64,000 nt of DNA from Branchinecta lynchi (lineage: Eukaryota > Arthropoda > Branchiopoda > Anostraca > Branchinectidae). This document shows positions 52,220-62,995 of the stretch, piece by piece; position 1 is the first letter of the stretch; every line of letters starts with the position of its first letter. The stretch covers positions 16,253,280 through 16,317,279 of the forward strand of contig JAKZAP010000006.1 of the NCBI GenBank assembly GCA_023053575.1, read 5' to 3'. The translations under genes and the position numbers were made by a program. The notes under the pieces were generated by a model that was not told the DNA's origin, ran no database searches, and saw only the letters and a list, made by a program, of their open reading frames with translations.

Positions 52220-52665
52220 TGTTATAATGCGTTAATTAGCTGTTACTAAGCGTTAATTTCACTACGTCTTTAATCTCTCTACTGTTACGGAAAGTTATCT
52301 GTTACGACATGGTCCCCGAGCGGTGTGGACCATGCTTAACAAAACCAAAATAAAAACACCCACTAAACTCTACCTCGTTGGTCAATTGTAGAAAAACATA
52401 TTCGTGTATTTACATTTACAATACAATGGCGATAGATAGCAGGTAATAAATAAAACTCAACACTTAACTTTTAACATCTCCAGCAACGACCGTTCACCGG
52501 TCCCACTCAAAACAGACTGCCCAGCATTGTATTAAATTTCGCCCCAATTCAAACTTGAATGGCTCAGGTTATTCATCGCCAGGAACCTGTTGTTACCTGG
52601 CGGAATTAAACTTATAGAAACCAAGGTGTCGTGAACTCCCTTGGTGAAAGTACACCTTGGTTACA
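52220..52665 (-). repeat. 5' LTR of the second gypsy element
   Basis: Partner of 45236-45681. It ends TTACA before the right CGGG duplication (52666-52669). Confidence 0.92.
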
Positions 52666-53168
52666 CGGGGTGCGGTTGAAAGGTCAGAATCGCTAGTGTT
52701 ATATAAATCCGCAAAATCTATTTTTGGAGCGGAGTATTATTTTAAACTAAATTTGCCTAATAAGTACCTCAGATACTGGATTCAGCTGAGAGCGAATTGC
52801 CTACCAGTACATAGGAAACTTAAATTTTTAAAAAGGAAAAATGGAGAACCGAGTTTGGCGACACCCTGCCCTATATGTAATGAAGGGAATGATGATTTGG
52901 AGCACTTTTTGCTGAAGTGTCATGAGCTTTCTGATTTAAGGGTGTCTCTGATTGGGGGGAATTTGCGGCTACCAGACATCTTGGAGTGTACATCGGCGCA
53001 GATAATATGTAAAGTGTGTAGATTTATCGATGAAGGAGTGAAATTTCGAGAGAATAGAAGTTGAATTTTTGTTATATTTTGTTTAATTTAGTTGGTTAAT
53101 TAGTGCATAACCTGTTCATGTATATGGCCTCTGGCTTTAAATACAGATTATTATTATTATTATTATAT
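52666..53168 (+). pseudogene. 5'-truncated LINE, second part with 3' tail
   Basis: The frame CGG GGT GCG GTT continues the protein broken at 45235. It encodes YYFKLNLPNKYLRYWIQLR, the knuckle CPICNEGNDDLEHFLLKC and CTSAQI, ending at 53064. A short UTR with 'tgtatatggcctctggctt' and a TTA tail (53144-53166) match the end of the larger LINE. Target-site duplications at the LINE ends were not determined. Confidence 0.85.
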
Positions 53169-53296
53169 TGTTTGTTCACTTTTCCTGTAATAGTTGGCAG
53201 AGTAGCAGAATTCTATTAAACAACACAGAAAACAAGAAAATAAATTTGTTTGTTTCTCCGGAGACAAAGTGGCTGAGAAGTGCCGAGCCAATAGCA
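53169..53296 (-). repeat. Dispersed repeat D, minus-strand copy, part 2
   Basis: 'gttggcagagtagcagaattc' to 'gccaatagcagagata' is the reverse complement of 38345-38450. It continues the piece at 44400-44570 across the LINE insertion and stops at repeat B. Confidence 0.7.
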
Positions 53297-55367
53297 GAGA
53301 TAACTAGACCTACGTTGCGGCAACCTTTGTCCGGCTTCGCCGACTAAAGTGTTGCGAGAGCAACACTTTGGTTTTTTTCCTTCGCTGTCGGTTGAATGCT
53401 GAAGTTGTCAACTTATTGAAGCTTTTACAACTGTATGTTCTAAAAAGAATAATCAAATGATCAAAAGCCAGTCTTCAGCGTTGAAAAAACAACAGCAAAA
53501 GAATATCGGAAGAAGGGACTAAATTGAACTTTATCCTTTTCAATCGTAGACATCGTGACCAATGAAAACTTGAAAAAATATCTTATATAATCTAGTTGGT
53601 ATTCTAAAGCTATCCGTAACTTTTCAGGATCACTAACAACATACAGGTATCGCCTATTTTTGGTTTCAGTGTGTACCTTACTACTGAAGTTGTCAACCCC
53701 TTGAAACTTTCAAACTGGTTTATCTTATGAAGGATTTTTGTTAAAAAAAATGGATGACATAAACTTTGATCAGCTCATCAAGGGCTATCGATTGCCCTAA
53801 CAGCAACAAAGAATGTCGGAAAAAGGGACTAAATTGACTTTGCAGTCAGTTTAAATTTATCCGTTTCAATCGTAGACATCGTGACGGATGAAAACTTGGA
53901 ACAATATCTAATATAATCTAGTTGGTATTATAAAGCTATCCGTAACTTTTCAGGATTATAATAACACAGATGACACTATTAGTTATTACGAACTACCTCA
54001 TTGTTTTACATTATCGTTTGTACCCCTAGGTTACAGCGATGGACCATCGATACAAACTTTCTTACCGTCAGATTTATTGAAATCGCATACAATATGCACC
54101 AGTTTGCACAAATTTCTAGCCCCTCGTGAACCGATTCTTAGTTACAAGTCCCTCTTCCGTGATAGACATCGAAGTTTACCAGATAAAAATAACGGGTACA
54201 CCAGCTAGCAAAAGTTGCAAGCCCCTCATCGCTGAAGATGAGTGTACCATAACAAACGATTATTACTTACAAGTCCCTTGCATATCTTACCATTGGGAAC
54301 CAAATTGTTCTTACCATCGAATACACCGAAAACAAATAACAGGTACACCAACTAGCAAAAGCAGCAAACCCCTCATTACCGAAGATGATTATGAGCTAAC
54401 AGTCGACTGTTGCTTTAAAGTCCCGTACATGTCTCATAACTGGTATCGCCTATTTTTGGTTTCAGTGTACCTTACTACTGATGTTGTCAACCCCTTTGAA
54501 ATTTTCAAACTGGTGTATCTCATGAAGAAATTTTTGTACCAAAATATGGATGACATATACTTTGATCAGCTCATCAATGGCTATCGATTGCGGTCGAAAA
54601 AAAAATTCTACCTGTCTTAGTTCAAAAGTTGACTTTTTTGCCGTAGGCAAACTTTCTAACGTCAGTAACGTCACGACTTAGAAAGGAGCAAAGGATAAGC
54701 TCTAGTTTCTTTAGCAATGAGAGAACTTTTAAAGTTTAAGAGGCACATCTGATACCGTTAATCTACCGCAAACCCACGTGCAAAATTTTTTTTTTTATAA
54801 ACTCAGCTGAAATCGTCGCAGACATCGACAGAAACAATAGATGGCAGCACTTTCGGACCCATGGGAAAAACCCACTTTTTTGTCTCTGTAGATTTTTCTA
54901 TTTATCACTCAAAGAAGATATGTTGGCTGTGGGGCCGGGTAACTGCCGCATATATTTAACACTTATAGATTTTAGTCCATCTTCAGTTTGAAACTGGTGC
55001 CTGCCTGCTTGCGTGCTAGAACGGAGCTTTCCACTCGAAAGCAGAAACATGTTTTGACGAAACGAAAGGTTCGCTACACAACTTCAGATAGTCCTCTCTG
55101 ACATAGGCTATACAACTCCACTTCACTTCGCAAACCGTAGGCTCTGGCTCGAGGACAAGCAAAAACCATCCTTATTGGCCCCAGGCAAGAGTTCTACGGA
55201 GCTTTCCAAAATCTAATGTCATATTCATCAATCCGGCCTAAGGTCCACACTTTCCGTAAAAACCGCACAGGTTAGACCCTTCCCAGTTACCAGGAATAAA
55301 ATGAAATCGGAGTCATAGGAAAAAAAAAAAAAAAAAACGAGGACAAAACCAAAGTGTTGCTCTCGCA
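53297..55367 (-). mobile_element. Repeat B, copy 2, inserted in repeat D (Helitron-like candidate)
   Basis: The boundaries are given by repeat D, which stops at 53296 and resumes at 55368. Read on the minus strand, the element starts at a perfect hairpin GTGTTGC-GAGA-GCAACAC. It carries internal tandem phrases (units with 'ggtacacc...gaaacaaataa' near 54160-54380) and ends ...GTTGCCGCAACGTAGGTCTAG followed by T. The CTAG end, a small hairpin (GTTG-CCG-CAAC) ten bases before it and an insertion at A/T-rich sequence recall non-autonomous Helitrons, but the start lacks the expected TC. The same hairpin motif also occurs near 53347. No protein is encoded. Confidence 0.55.
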
Positions 55368-55425
55368 ACACAAATACATCTATGGAAAGCCCAAGCTTCA
55401 CTCTACCTGTCATGCTGTCATAAAC
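55368..55425 (-). repeat. Dispersed repeat D, minus-strand copy, part 3
   Basis: 'aaatacatctatggaaagccc' to 'tgtcatgctgtcataaac' is the reverse complement of 38275-38335 and resumes the repeat after repeat B. Confidence 0.75.
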
Positions 55426-55429
55426 CCTG

Positions 55430-56028
55430 ACCTCCCCATCATTTTGCAGTTTAATTTGCTATTCTCAGTTGACTGATAGCGTTCGCTTTATCCAGTCGAC
55501 TGGAATTGTTGACTTTTGACGACATAGAACAAATGGTCATCCATTCCATTCTTAACCGGTTAACCTACAGTAAGCAGTCAAGTATCGCTCAATGGAACCT
55601 ATTGTCGCTCACCAGAGCTGCGTTCGATTTGCATTTCAAGTTAACTTAAATCTTCATTTTGCCGTTTAATTTGCTATTCTTAGTTGACTGATTGCGTTTA
55701 ATTATCCAGTCAACTGAGTGTTGACTGATAGCGTCCATGATTAACCGGTTAACCAATATCGAGTTACCAAATCGAGCCTTCAACGATCTAATTGATAATA
55801 TCCCACTCTACTTTCCACAACCTTTCCATTCAGAGCCTGGTCACACTTAAGGCGTATTCTCGCTCAGTTGACTGATTGCGTTTGATTTATCCAGTCAACT
55901 GAGTATTGACTGATAGCGTCCATGGTTAACCAGTTAAGCAATATCGGTTACCAAATCGAGAATTCAACGATCTAATTGATATCCCACTCTACTTTCCACA
56001 ACCTTTCTATTCAGAGCTTGGTCACACT
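55430..56028 (+). repeat. Satellite units, right block, with an internal duplication
   Basis: The first about 310 bases are units of the 43602-44400 satellite. A longer segment is then repeated: 'gttaaccaatatcg...tccactctactttccacaacctttc...gagc(c/t)tggtcacacttaaggcgta' occurs at about 55750-55866 and again at 55925-56040. The first copy ends with about 17 bases of the MITE that follows the second copy. Confidence 0.75.
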
Positions 56029-56448
56029 TAAGGCGTAATCTCGCCGTTCCCCGAGGACTCTTCGGGGAATCGAAGGGAACGGCGAGAATAGAGGGAATCA
56101 CTCCACGCGGACTCCGCGTACAGAAAACAGCGGGAACAGGGGAATGCTTCCAAAATGGATTTTGTTCGAACACAAAAATATGCAGTTGACGAAATTAGTC
56201 TTGATCCACTTTAATTTTGGTTTTGTTTCTTCTAACTGTTTTTAATTAATTTTATATTGCACCAACACCAGCAAAAATAGATTCCCCTCGGAATCTGAAA
56301 GGGAGTCCTTTTTAATGATGGTGATGATAATCGGAGCATTCCCCGTCCGTGGGGACTTGCGAGAATAAAGGGAGTGAGTCCCCGGGACAAACAAAAACGC
56401 GGGGACTCCTCAAGTGGAGTCCTCGGGGAACGGCGAGAATACGCCTTA
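56029..56448. mobile_element. 420-bp MITE with TAAGGCGTA ends and 8-bp target duplication
   Basis: GTCACACT flanks both ends (56021-56028 and 56449-56456). Terminal inverted repeats of about 30 bp start TAAGGCGTA and include CTCGCCGTTCCCCGAGGACT. Subterminal inverted GC-rich repeats (CGGGGACT, GGGGAATG) fill the arms. No ORF of note. The 8-bp duplication suggests hAT-like mobilisation. A diverged, inverted copy is at 60192-60566. Confidence 0.8.
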
Positions 56449-56459
56449 GTCACACTGGG

Positions 56460-56740
56460 CTGAAAAAGCCGTCTATTCGACAAACAACTGAAAATGCCTA
56501 GAGGCCGTGAGATTTGATTGGCTTTGTGGCAGCTCCGGGATAATGAGCAGTCTGCAATTAGGGGTCAATTAGGGTTCCTGTAACATAATTATATGCGCTG
56601 TTTTGCACTAATTGATCTCCTGAATTTAAAACGACAACACTCCGAATTAGTCAAACACTCAGAATTCAAAAACTTAAGCCCCCGCCAACAAAATGATTCG
56701 AGAGGTACCAAAACAGAGTCAATTGGTAGTGAAACTTTAT
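56460..56740. other. Unassigned DNA
   Basis: No repeat match and no coding signal seen. Confidence 0.4.
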
Positions 56741-57725
56741 GTTTCAAAAACTATGTCTAGAAATAGGATATCACATTTGAGTCGAGTCTGAGCACTTCCG
56801 GCATCGCCCTGGATCATCTTGGGGTATTTACGATGACTAAGGGCTTTTAACCTGACAATGGGGCAAATGACTTTTCTACCTTCCAAGTTTAGATCCGCTC
56901 GTTTGGTCCCTAGACGTCCTTTCCACCGAGTTGACAAGTGTTAACACCAAAGTCACTAATTCTCGGGAAAAGCACGCGTATTTTCCGATTAACGAATTTC
57001 CGAACCATTTTACTGTGAAACAGGGGCTAAGAGCCCATACGGCATTTGCTACGGGTAGGTGGTGCAACAAAATAGACAAGAACATCACAAAATACCCCAT
57101 TTGACCCCTAGGATCGGACCTAAAATAGGATATCTATAACTCGAGTCTGAGCATTTCCGGCATCGCCTCGGATCATCTAGGACAAATGAACTTTCACCTT
57201 TCAAGTTTAAATCTAATCATTTGATCCGTAGACGTGCCACACTCTTTTCGGCACACGCCCTCCTCCAACTCCCCCTGTCTCTCCCCTCTAAAGCATCTTC
57301 TCTTGGAAGTGCCCGAACTAGCAAACTAGCTTTTGGTCGGAGCCATTGCTGTAAAATTGACACATCTGGACGTTTTCTGAAATACGTTAATTACCTTAAT
57401 TCGCACTTCGGAGCGATTAAGGTCCAATGGATCTGTGTTGCTAATAGAGCAAATTGTATGACAAGCGACCATGTAGAAGTGAATTTTATGTCATGCGTGG
57501 GAAGACAGTGACAAAACAAGAGCTACGAGCTCAGTTAGCGCTTGTTCCGAGTAGGTGGTGCGAGAAAGTAGGTGAGATCGTCACAAATACCCCCTTCAAC
57601 CCACCTAGGATCAGACATAGAAATAGGATATTTAGTTCCACTCGAGTCTGAGTTTTTCCAGCATCGCCTTGGACCATCTATGGCAAATGAATTTTCTACC
57701 TTCCAAGTTTATATTTAATCATTTG
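56740..57725. repeat. Diverged tandem repeats with 'ctcgagtctgag' and 'ggcatcgcc' phrases
   Basis: Three units begin near 56755, 57120 and 57620. Each has 'aggatat', 'tcgagtctgagc', 'tccggcatcgcc(t/c)tggatcat', 'caaatga' and 'ttccaagttta'. Flanking text such as 'gtaggtggtgc' also repeats. Short ORFs in it are artefacts. Confidence 0.6.
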
Positions 57726-58440
57726 ATCCGCTAACGCCCCTCAAACTCCCCCCACCATGGCCGCATGTGGTTCGGACCTATGTTTTACATATTTAGGTCA
57801 CCAGTTCTTATCACCCATGAAGTTTCACTCGAATCGAACCACCCGTTCGCAACCTACGAAGTCAGTAATTTCCGGATATCCCCTTCCCAACTCCCCCAAC
57901 AAGGGTGGGATCCATGAATGGAAGTCTTCCTAAGGTGTTGTGTCGGGCCCTTAAGTCTATTTGGTCGGGTCACTAACATGCCTGCTAAGTTTCATGGTCC
58001 TTAGCATATTCGGAAGTATCATAACTCGCGATCACCGGAATTGCGGGGAAACTACCCCCAAGAAGCCCCGATATGATCTGGTTCTCAAGAACTTATCTAG
58101 GGCCTATGCTTGTTCTTTTCATCAAATTCCGTCCCGATCAGTCGACTCTAACCGTTTCACGAGATTTCCGGTGTCCCCAAACATCGGATTCGGTCCGGAC
58201 TTAACATGGGGCATCTGAGACAAAAGCTCTTTGCACTTGCCAAATTTTATTCAAATCCGATCACTGGTTCAAAACTTATGCATGTCACTATCTTCCGGAT
58301 TCCGCATCCCTCCACGATGGACGGGTCGTGGAAACGACTATTCTCAAGTCAATCTGTTCGGGTCTCTGACCCCTCCCGAGATTGATCGTCGTAGTACATC
58401 AGAAAGTACCGGAATCGCGCGATCACCCCCGATGAAAAAC
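57725..58440 (-). repeat. Dispersed repeat A, diverged copy 3
   Basis: 'ttggtcgggtcactaacatgc', 'cctgctaagtttcatggtcc' and 'gcgatcaccggaatt' match the 33-34 kb copy of repeat A in the same orientation, with higher divergence. Confidence 0.6.
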
Positions 58441-58444
58441 TTCT

Positions 58445-58695
58445 AGCCTGCGTAGTAGTACGAAAACGTTGCATGTAGTACTATCTAATAGCAAAGAATA
58501 CTATCATTTAATGTGCCTCAGACTGGTCCAATCGTATGTAGTAGTATCCAGTAGCATCCTGTGTTGCCATAGTAGCATCCAGCCTTGCTCATAGTAGCAT
58601 ATAGTAGTATGCAGTAACACGGTAGCCTTGAAGTAGAAGCATGTAGTAGCATTCTTAGTACTGCATGCTACTTTTTCGTACTACTTCTTAGTACT
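58445..58695. repeat. GTAGTA-rich imperfect foldback
   Basis: Dense 'gtagtagtat' and 'agtagcat' words. The left end 'tagtagtacgaaaacgttgc' pairs imperfectly with the right end 'gcatgctactttttcgtacta'. C runs at 58733-58747 and 58866-58878 follow in diverged repeat A-like sequence. Confidence 0.5.
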
Positions 58696-58969
58696 ATTTG
58701 AGATAAGTTTTCCATCGGGCCGGAATTCAGGACCCCCCCCCCCCCCCTAGTGCCCGGATATGAAATGGGTTGTCTTGAGACACGAGGTCTTTCCATATAT
58801 AAGTTTCATTCTATCACCTTTCGAAAATTATACATATCTCAATTTTCCGGATTCCCGCTCCCTCCACCCCCCCCCCCCAGATGGTCGGATCAAGGAAGTG
58901 ACTGCTGAAGTGTCGCAACTCCGCCTAGCTAACGGACCAGGAGGGAGGTTAAAAACAGCCGATGCATGA

Positions 58970-60180
58970 TGTGATTTGTTGAAAGAAGAGCTGAGTTTTA
59001 AAGTACTCAATTATCTTCGAAAGCCGGAGCGAAATCACTAGTTGGTACAAGGTGTCCTTTAAGCACAAATCACACGATGAGCCATTCTGGAGCACTGAGC
59101 TTTAGCTTGAGAAGGCAGATCATCGTGTCGCGTCCTCAAATAACGTAGATTGTTTAGGGGGTTATTCTAAGGGATCAGCAGAGCATCATTTATTACGCTT
59201 TTACTAAAACTTCAATTTACAGTACAAACTTTAAAACATTATCTGCCTTCACGAAATAAGTATCACACTGGACAGAAAATATAAAAGCGAGTAAGGACAT
59301 ACTAACATGAAATACGACCCCATAATTATTTATTCCCAAGATCGCGGCACTGCCTATACAGTCCAGCGATCTTCTTCCCCTCAGTGTAACCTCAGTTTAT
59401 TCCGCTTCCTGAAGAGGCGTATCTGGAAAGTTTGGCAAGAGATGCCCTTTTCCATCCTTCAAAGTTTAACAGAAAAAACAATTATTTCGAGTCAGCTAAG
59501 CTGGCATTTTTTGGGGGGCTCTACACTGACAGAAGTTTCATAACACAAGGATGCGCGGTTTCAACATACAACTCTTGGGATATAATCTGTTGTCGCGACA
59601 AACGTTATGCATGACATGTTATGCATAACAAGCATTGCCAGGAAGAGCCGAAAAACCGCCAAAAAGCATCTACTGAATTTCCCGATATATGACGTCCCAT
59701 CCCAAGTTTTGTCTGTTTAAACTGCGCATCCTTGTGTTTGCTGTTATGAAACTTCTGACAGTGTAGTTGTGACGTTCAGAAATAAGCACTGCTCACCCGA
59801 CAAGACACATTTCATCCCGACTCGGAGAATTTAAATTTCACCAAAAGCTTCAGGAAATGTGCAATTCTAGATTGTAAGGTAAGAACAACTATTGCGTGTG
59901 ACCCCAACAAGATTCATTTTTCGGCAATCTTTACCCTCGTAGTTGCTAAATATTTCAAGCATAGAGGTACAAGCACATAGAGGTGCTACAAATCCGAAAG
60001 AAAAAGTTATATTCGATTAAAACCGATTATACGGATATTGGAGCAACAGACGGTCTTCAACCCTATTTAAGTGAATAGCCTCCGTGATGGGTAACTAGAG
60101 TGTCTTTTATCAGCCCTGTTCATTTAAACTACAAAGCTTGTTTCGGCACTTTTCTCTTGCGAGTCTCGGCAGTACAAAGG
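58970..60180. other. Unassigned DNA
   Basis: Only short ORFs. The phrase 'aaactgcgcatccttgtg...tatgaaacttctgacagtgtag' at 59718-59768 also occurs at 28265-28312, so a small dispersed repeat is present in both places. Nothing else is recognised. Confidence 0.45.
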
Positions 60181-60191
60181 ATCAAGTCTAG

Positions 60192-60566
60192 GGGCGTATT
60201 CTCGCCGTTCCCAGAGGACTCCATCTGGGGAGTCACCGCGTTTTTGTTTGTCGCGGAGAGTCACTCCCCGTATTCTCGCGAGTCCCTACGGACTGGGAAT
60301 GCTCCAACTACCATCACCATCCTAAAAGAGAACTCCCTTTCAGATTCAGAGGGGAATCAATTTTAGCTGGTGTTGGTGCAACTTAAAATTAATTAAAAAC
60401 AATCATTTCGTCAACTGCATATTTCTGTTTCGGACAAAATCCATTTTTGGAAGCATTCTCCGTGTTTCTCGTTATTTTCCGTCCGCGTGGAGTGACTCCC
60501 TCTATTCTCGCCGTTCCCTTCAATTTCTCGATGAGTCCTGAGGGAACGACGAGAATACGCCTTAGG
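60192..60566. mobile_element. Second MITE of the TAAGGCGTA family, inverted and diverged
   Basis: The ends TAGGGGCGTATTCTCGCCG and CGAGAATACGCCTTA match 56029-56448 in opposite orientation. The interior shares 'gtgttggtgca', 'aattaattaaaa', 'gtcaactgcatatttctg' and 'caaaatccatttttggaagc'. No target duplication is recognisable. Confidence 0.75.
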
Positions 60567-60569
60567 TGG

Positions 60570-61860
60570 CTGATAACGGTGCTGTTATAGTACAAACAAA
60601 ATAATGAAACAACGGTGCTCCAAAGCTAGAACAGTTTCAGCTCTACTTTAAAACAGCAACATTGTCTAAGTTACACATGTAAGTAAGTGACATTGTACAA
60701 GCCTTTTACGTCTGTATTTTATTTCTTGGGAGAGGCAAAATTAGTTGCTTGGAGCATCTTCTACTTTTAATATTGAAACACCATCCATCAAGAAACGACA
60801 AAAACTTCTAGGCTGGACGAAGACCCCCATGCAATCATGCAAATGGAAGGCCATTGGTGAAAAGGTTAAACAGAACGTTACATGATAAAAAGCCGTAATA
60901 AAAGAAAAAACTGGATCCAGTCTATTAAATATAAAAAAATAAACGAAAATATCTCAGCAAGAACTAGCCCAAATTAAAAATTCACTTTCGCAACTGCGAG
61001 TATAAAAACAGGCCTACATTCATCCGTCCCTTGGGAAAACAAAAGATTTTTATTAATGAACTTAACAAGAAAAACTTGAATAAGAATAATACTAACATTG
61101 CAAAAATCAAGATATTTGTGCTGATGTTCAAACTTTGAGCTTAATCGATCAATGTTCTAGGAAAATGAAAAACCACGCTCAAAGTCTATAAAAAAAAGGC
61201 ACCAAACTTGTTCAAAGCCTGCCATAACTTCCCGTAACAACTTAAGTAGTGTATACGCCAAAATTGACATCACTCTCTACCTATCACAAAATTTATTTTT
61301 TTCACATGGTCAACTCCAGTCGCAGAAAAAGATAGCGGTGGTTAAACGTGCTTGAGATGGAAAATTGGAGATCGATTCTACTCTCGTGAACATTCGGTGT
61401 GGTACTTTCTAGTATGAATACTTGTATCATTATGTTTGATACATAATTTCCATTTAGTGGGTCATCTAGCCCTTTGGGATTTTGTTGGTACTTAAATCTC
61501 TTTACGTAATTACAAAATAATAAAAAAAAAAAAATCATTAAGGCGGTTTGACGTGTTTAAAGACGGAATGTGATGATGCAGGTCACACAGTTACGTGAGC
61601 AATTTCTACAAAGCTGCGTCATTGTCGCCGATCACCGACCCTGCTCCATTTTCGTGACGATAGCAGAAGTCCCCCCGTGGAGTATGGTTTTTACACGGTG
61701 CACCGGAACGTGTTATTGCTCCGCAAAAGTTAGATGTAGCTGCTCGACGGCTCGGCGTTCCCCTGAAAAAGAAGAATATTTTGTGCTCTGAAGACAGAGA
61801 AAAGTTTTATTTTTATTAAGGAATAGTAAAGTTGTTTAAATTTAGTACAAATAATTCGAA
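60570..61860. other. Unassigned A/T-rich DNA
   Basis: No repeat matched within the window. A 73-codon plus ORF at 61570-61791 (MMMQVTQLREQ...) has no recognised domain. Confidence 0.4.
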
Positions 61861-62012
61861 TTAGCTTAATCTTGAGTTATATGTGTGTGAAATATACGAA
61901 TGATAAAATCGACAGTAATGGAAAGACCACTGATAACCATAAACAAGTGAAAGTATATTTTGATTGTGGAGGTGTTAAGGAGAAAGATATACGTTCCGTC
62001 AGGGGGGTAGCT

Positions 62013-62310
62013 GGTATGAAATCTGAGGACCCTAGCTGGGTGGGGGTGAGCCTTTTCCCCCAAAATCACAGATTTTACTTGGTTGGGTTCCCTTGGCAGA
62101 TTTTTTTGTACATGGATCCGAGTAACGTATCATTCAACCGGAAATCACATGGCCGGAACAGCTGTTACAACTGATTTCTATACTGAAAAATTGGAACACA
62201 AGCCTGTCCATTCATTTCACAGTATAGACTTCTAAGTCGTCAGTCACTCCACAGGCAACCTCACCCAAAGCGTCGGTGGCGGTGCCCTTGATTTTTATAA
62301 CAGTATTTTC
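62013..62310 (+). repeat. Dispersed repeat E, copy 2
   Basis: Same orientation as 20260-20560. It shares 'gaaatctgaggaccctagctg', 'cttggcagattttt', 'atttctatactgaa', 'catttcacagtata' and 'gtcggtggcggtgcc'. Confidence 0.75.
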
Positions 62311-62406
62311 TTCTGTCAAAATATATTAAAGCCCAAGTGCCACTGAACCATAGGGCTGAACCTTGGGTTTGAATTGTTTGTGCGGTAGTTGCTGTATGCC
62401 ATCTTC

Positions 62407-62990
62407 AGAATCAGAATCATTTATTTATACAAGCTATCATAGTCAAGAAGAGAACTCAACTAAATGGCGCTTGGGCTTACAAATCAAAAGAGGACACAAA
62501 TAAGAACAGAAACTCCAGCAGTTATTAAACACTGACGTGTAATACGGAACGAACGTGTTTAAAAACCGATTTGTTCGTGTGGTAGGCGGTACCAGTTTTT
62601 CTTTGTTTTTAGACCTAGTGTCAACTCGATTCGACATGACCGATGGTAGTATGGCCCTATGTTTGTCACTTCGTAGAAGGAATTGGCCAAATTTGCATAT
62701 CAAACTGAACCGACGGTCGTAAAGGGACGGTAGTTGTAAGGTTGATAATGCTGATTCATAATCAGTAAATGCTTCACACAATATTACTTTAACGGCTCTT
62801 TTCTGTATTGACTCAAGTCACTTAAGTATCCTGTGTTATTGAGTTGAGGCCCCCAAATAGGGCAAGCATACTCTACAATTGGTCGGATATATGTCAGGTA
62901 CGCCAGCTTTGCGACACTGAAAAACCGAATCGACGCATTAAGATAAGGGTACGCATCGCACAGCTGGCTTTTCTTACTATAGTAAGTAAG
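62407..62990 (-). mobile_element. LINE fragment B: RT C-terminus, 3' UTR and GATTCT tail
   Basis: On the minus strand the frame from 62990 encodes a segment with LTYIRPIVEYACPIWGPQ, the hallmark that follows the RT domain in many LINEs. It then runs through EAFTDYESAL and SLYDRRFSLICKFG to the stop near 62443, with one in-frame interruption near 62782. Downstream is AATAAATGATTCTGATTCTG, a polyadenylation-like motif with a short tandem tail. The tail differs from that of LINE A, so it is a separate family. Its 5' side abuts the 3' tail of LINE A. Confidence 0.72.
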
Positions 62991-62995
62991 TAATT

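Larger units (their letters stand above)
45236..52665 (-). mobile_element. Complete Ty3/gypsy element without env, inside a LINE
   Basis: 7,430 bp with two 446-bp LTRs, polypurine tract, primer-site candidate, gag, pol and a 4-bp target duplication. gag and pol are intact. The LTRs differ only at two adjacent bases by eye (AA at 45243-45244 against TG at 52227-52228), so insertion is recent. No env-like ORF is seen in the 1.2 kb between pol and the 3' LTR. Confidence 0.93.
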
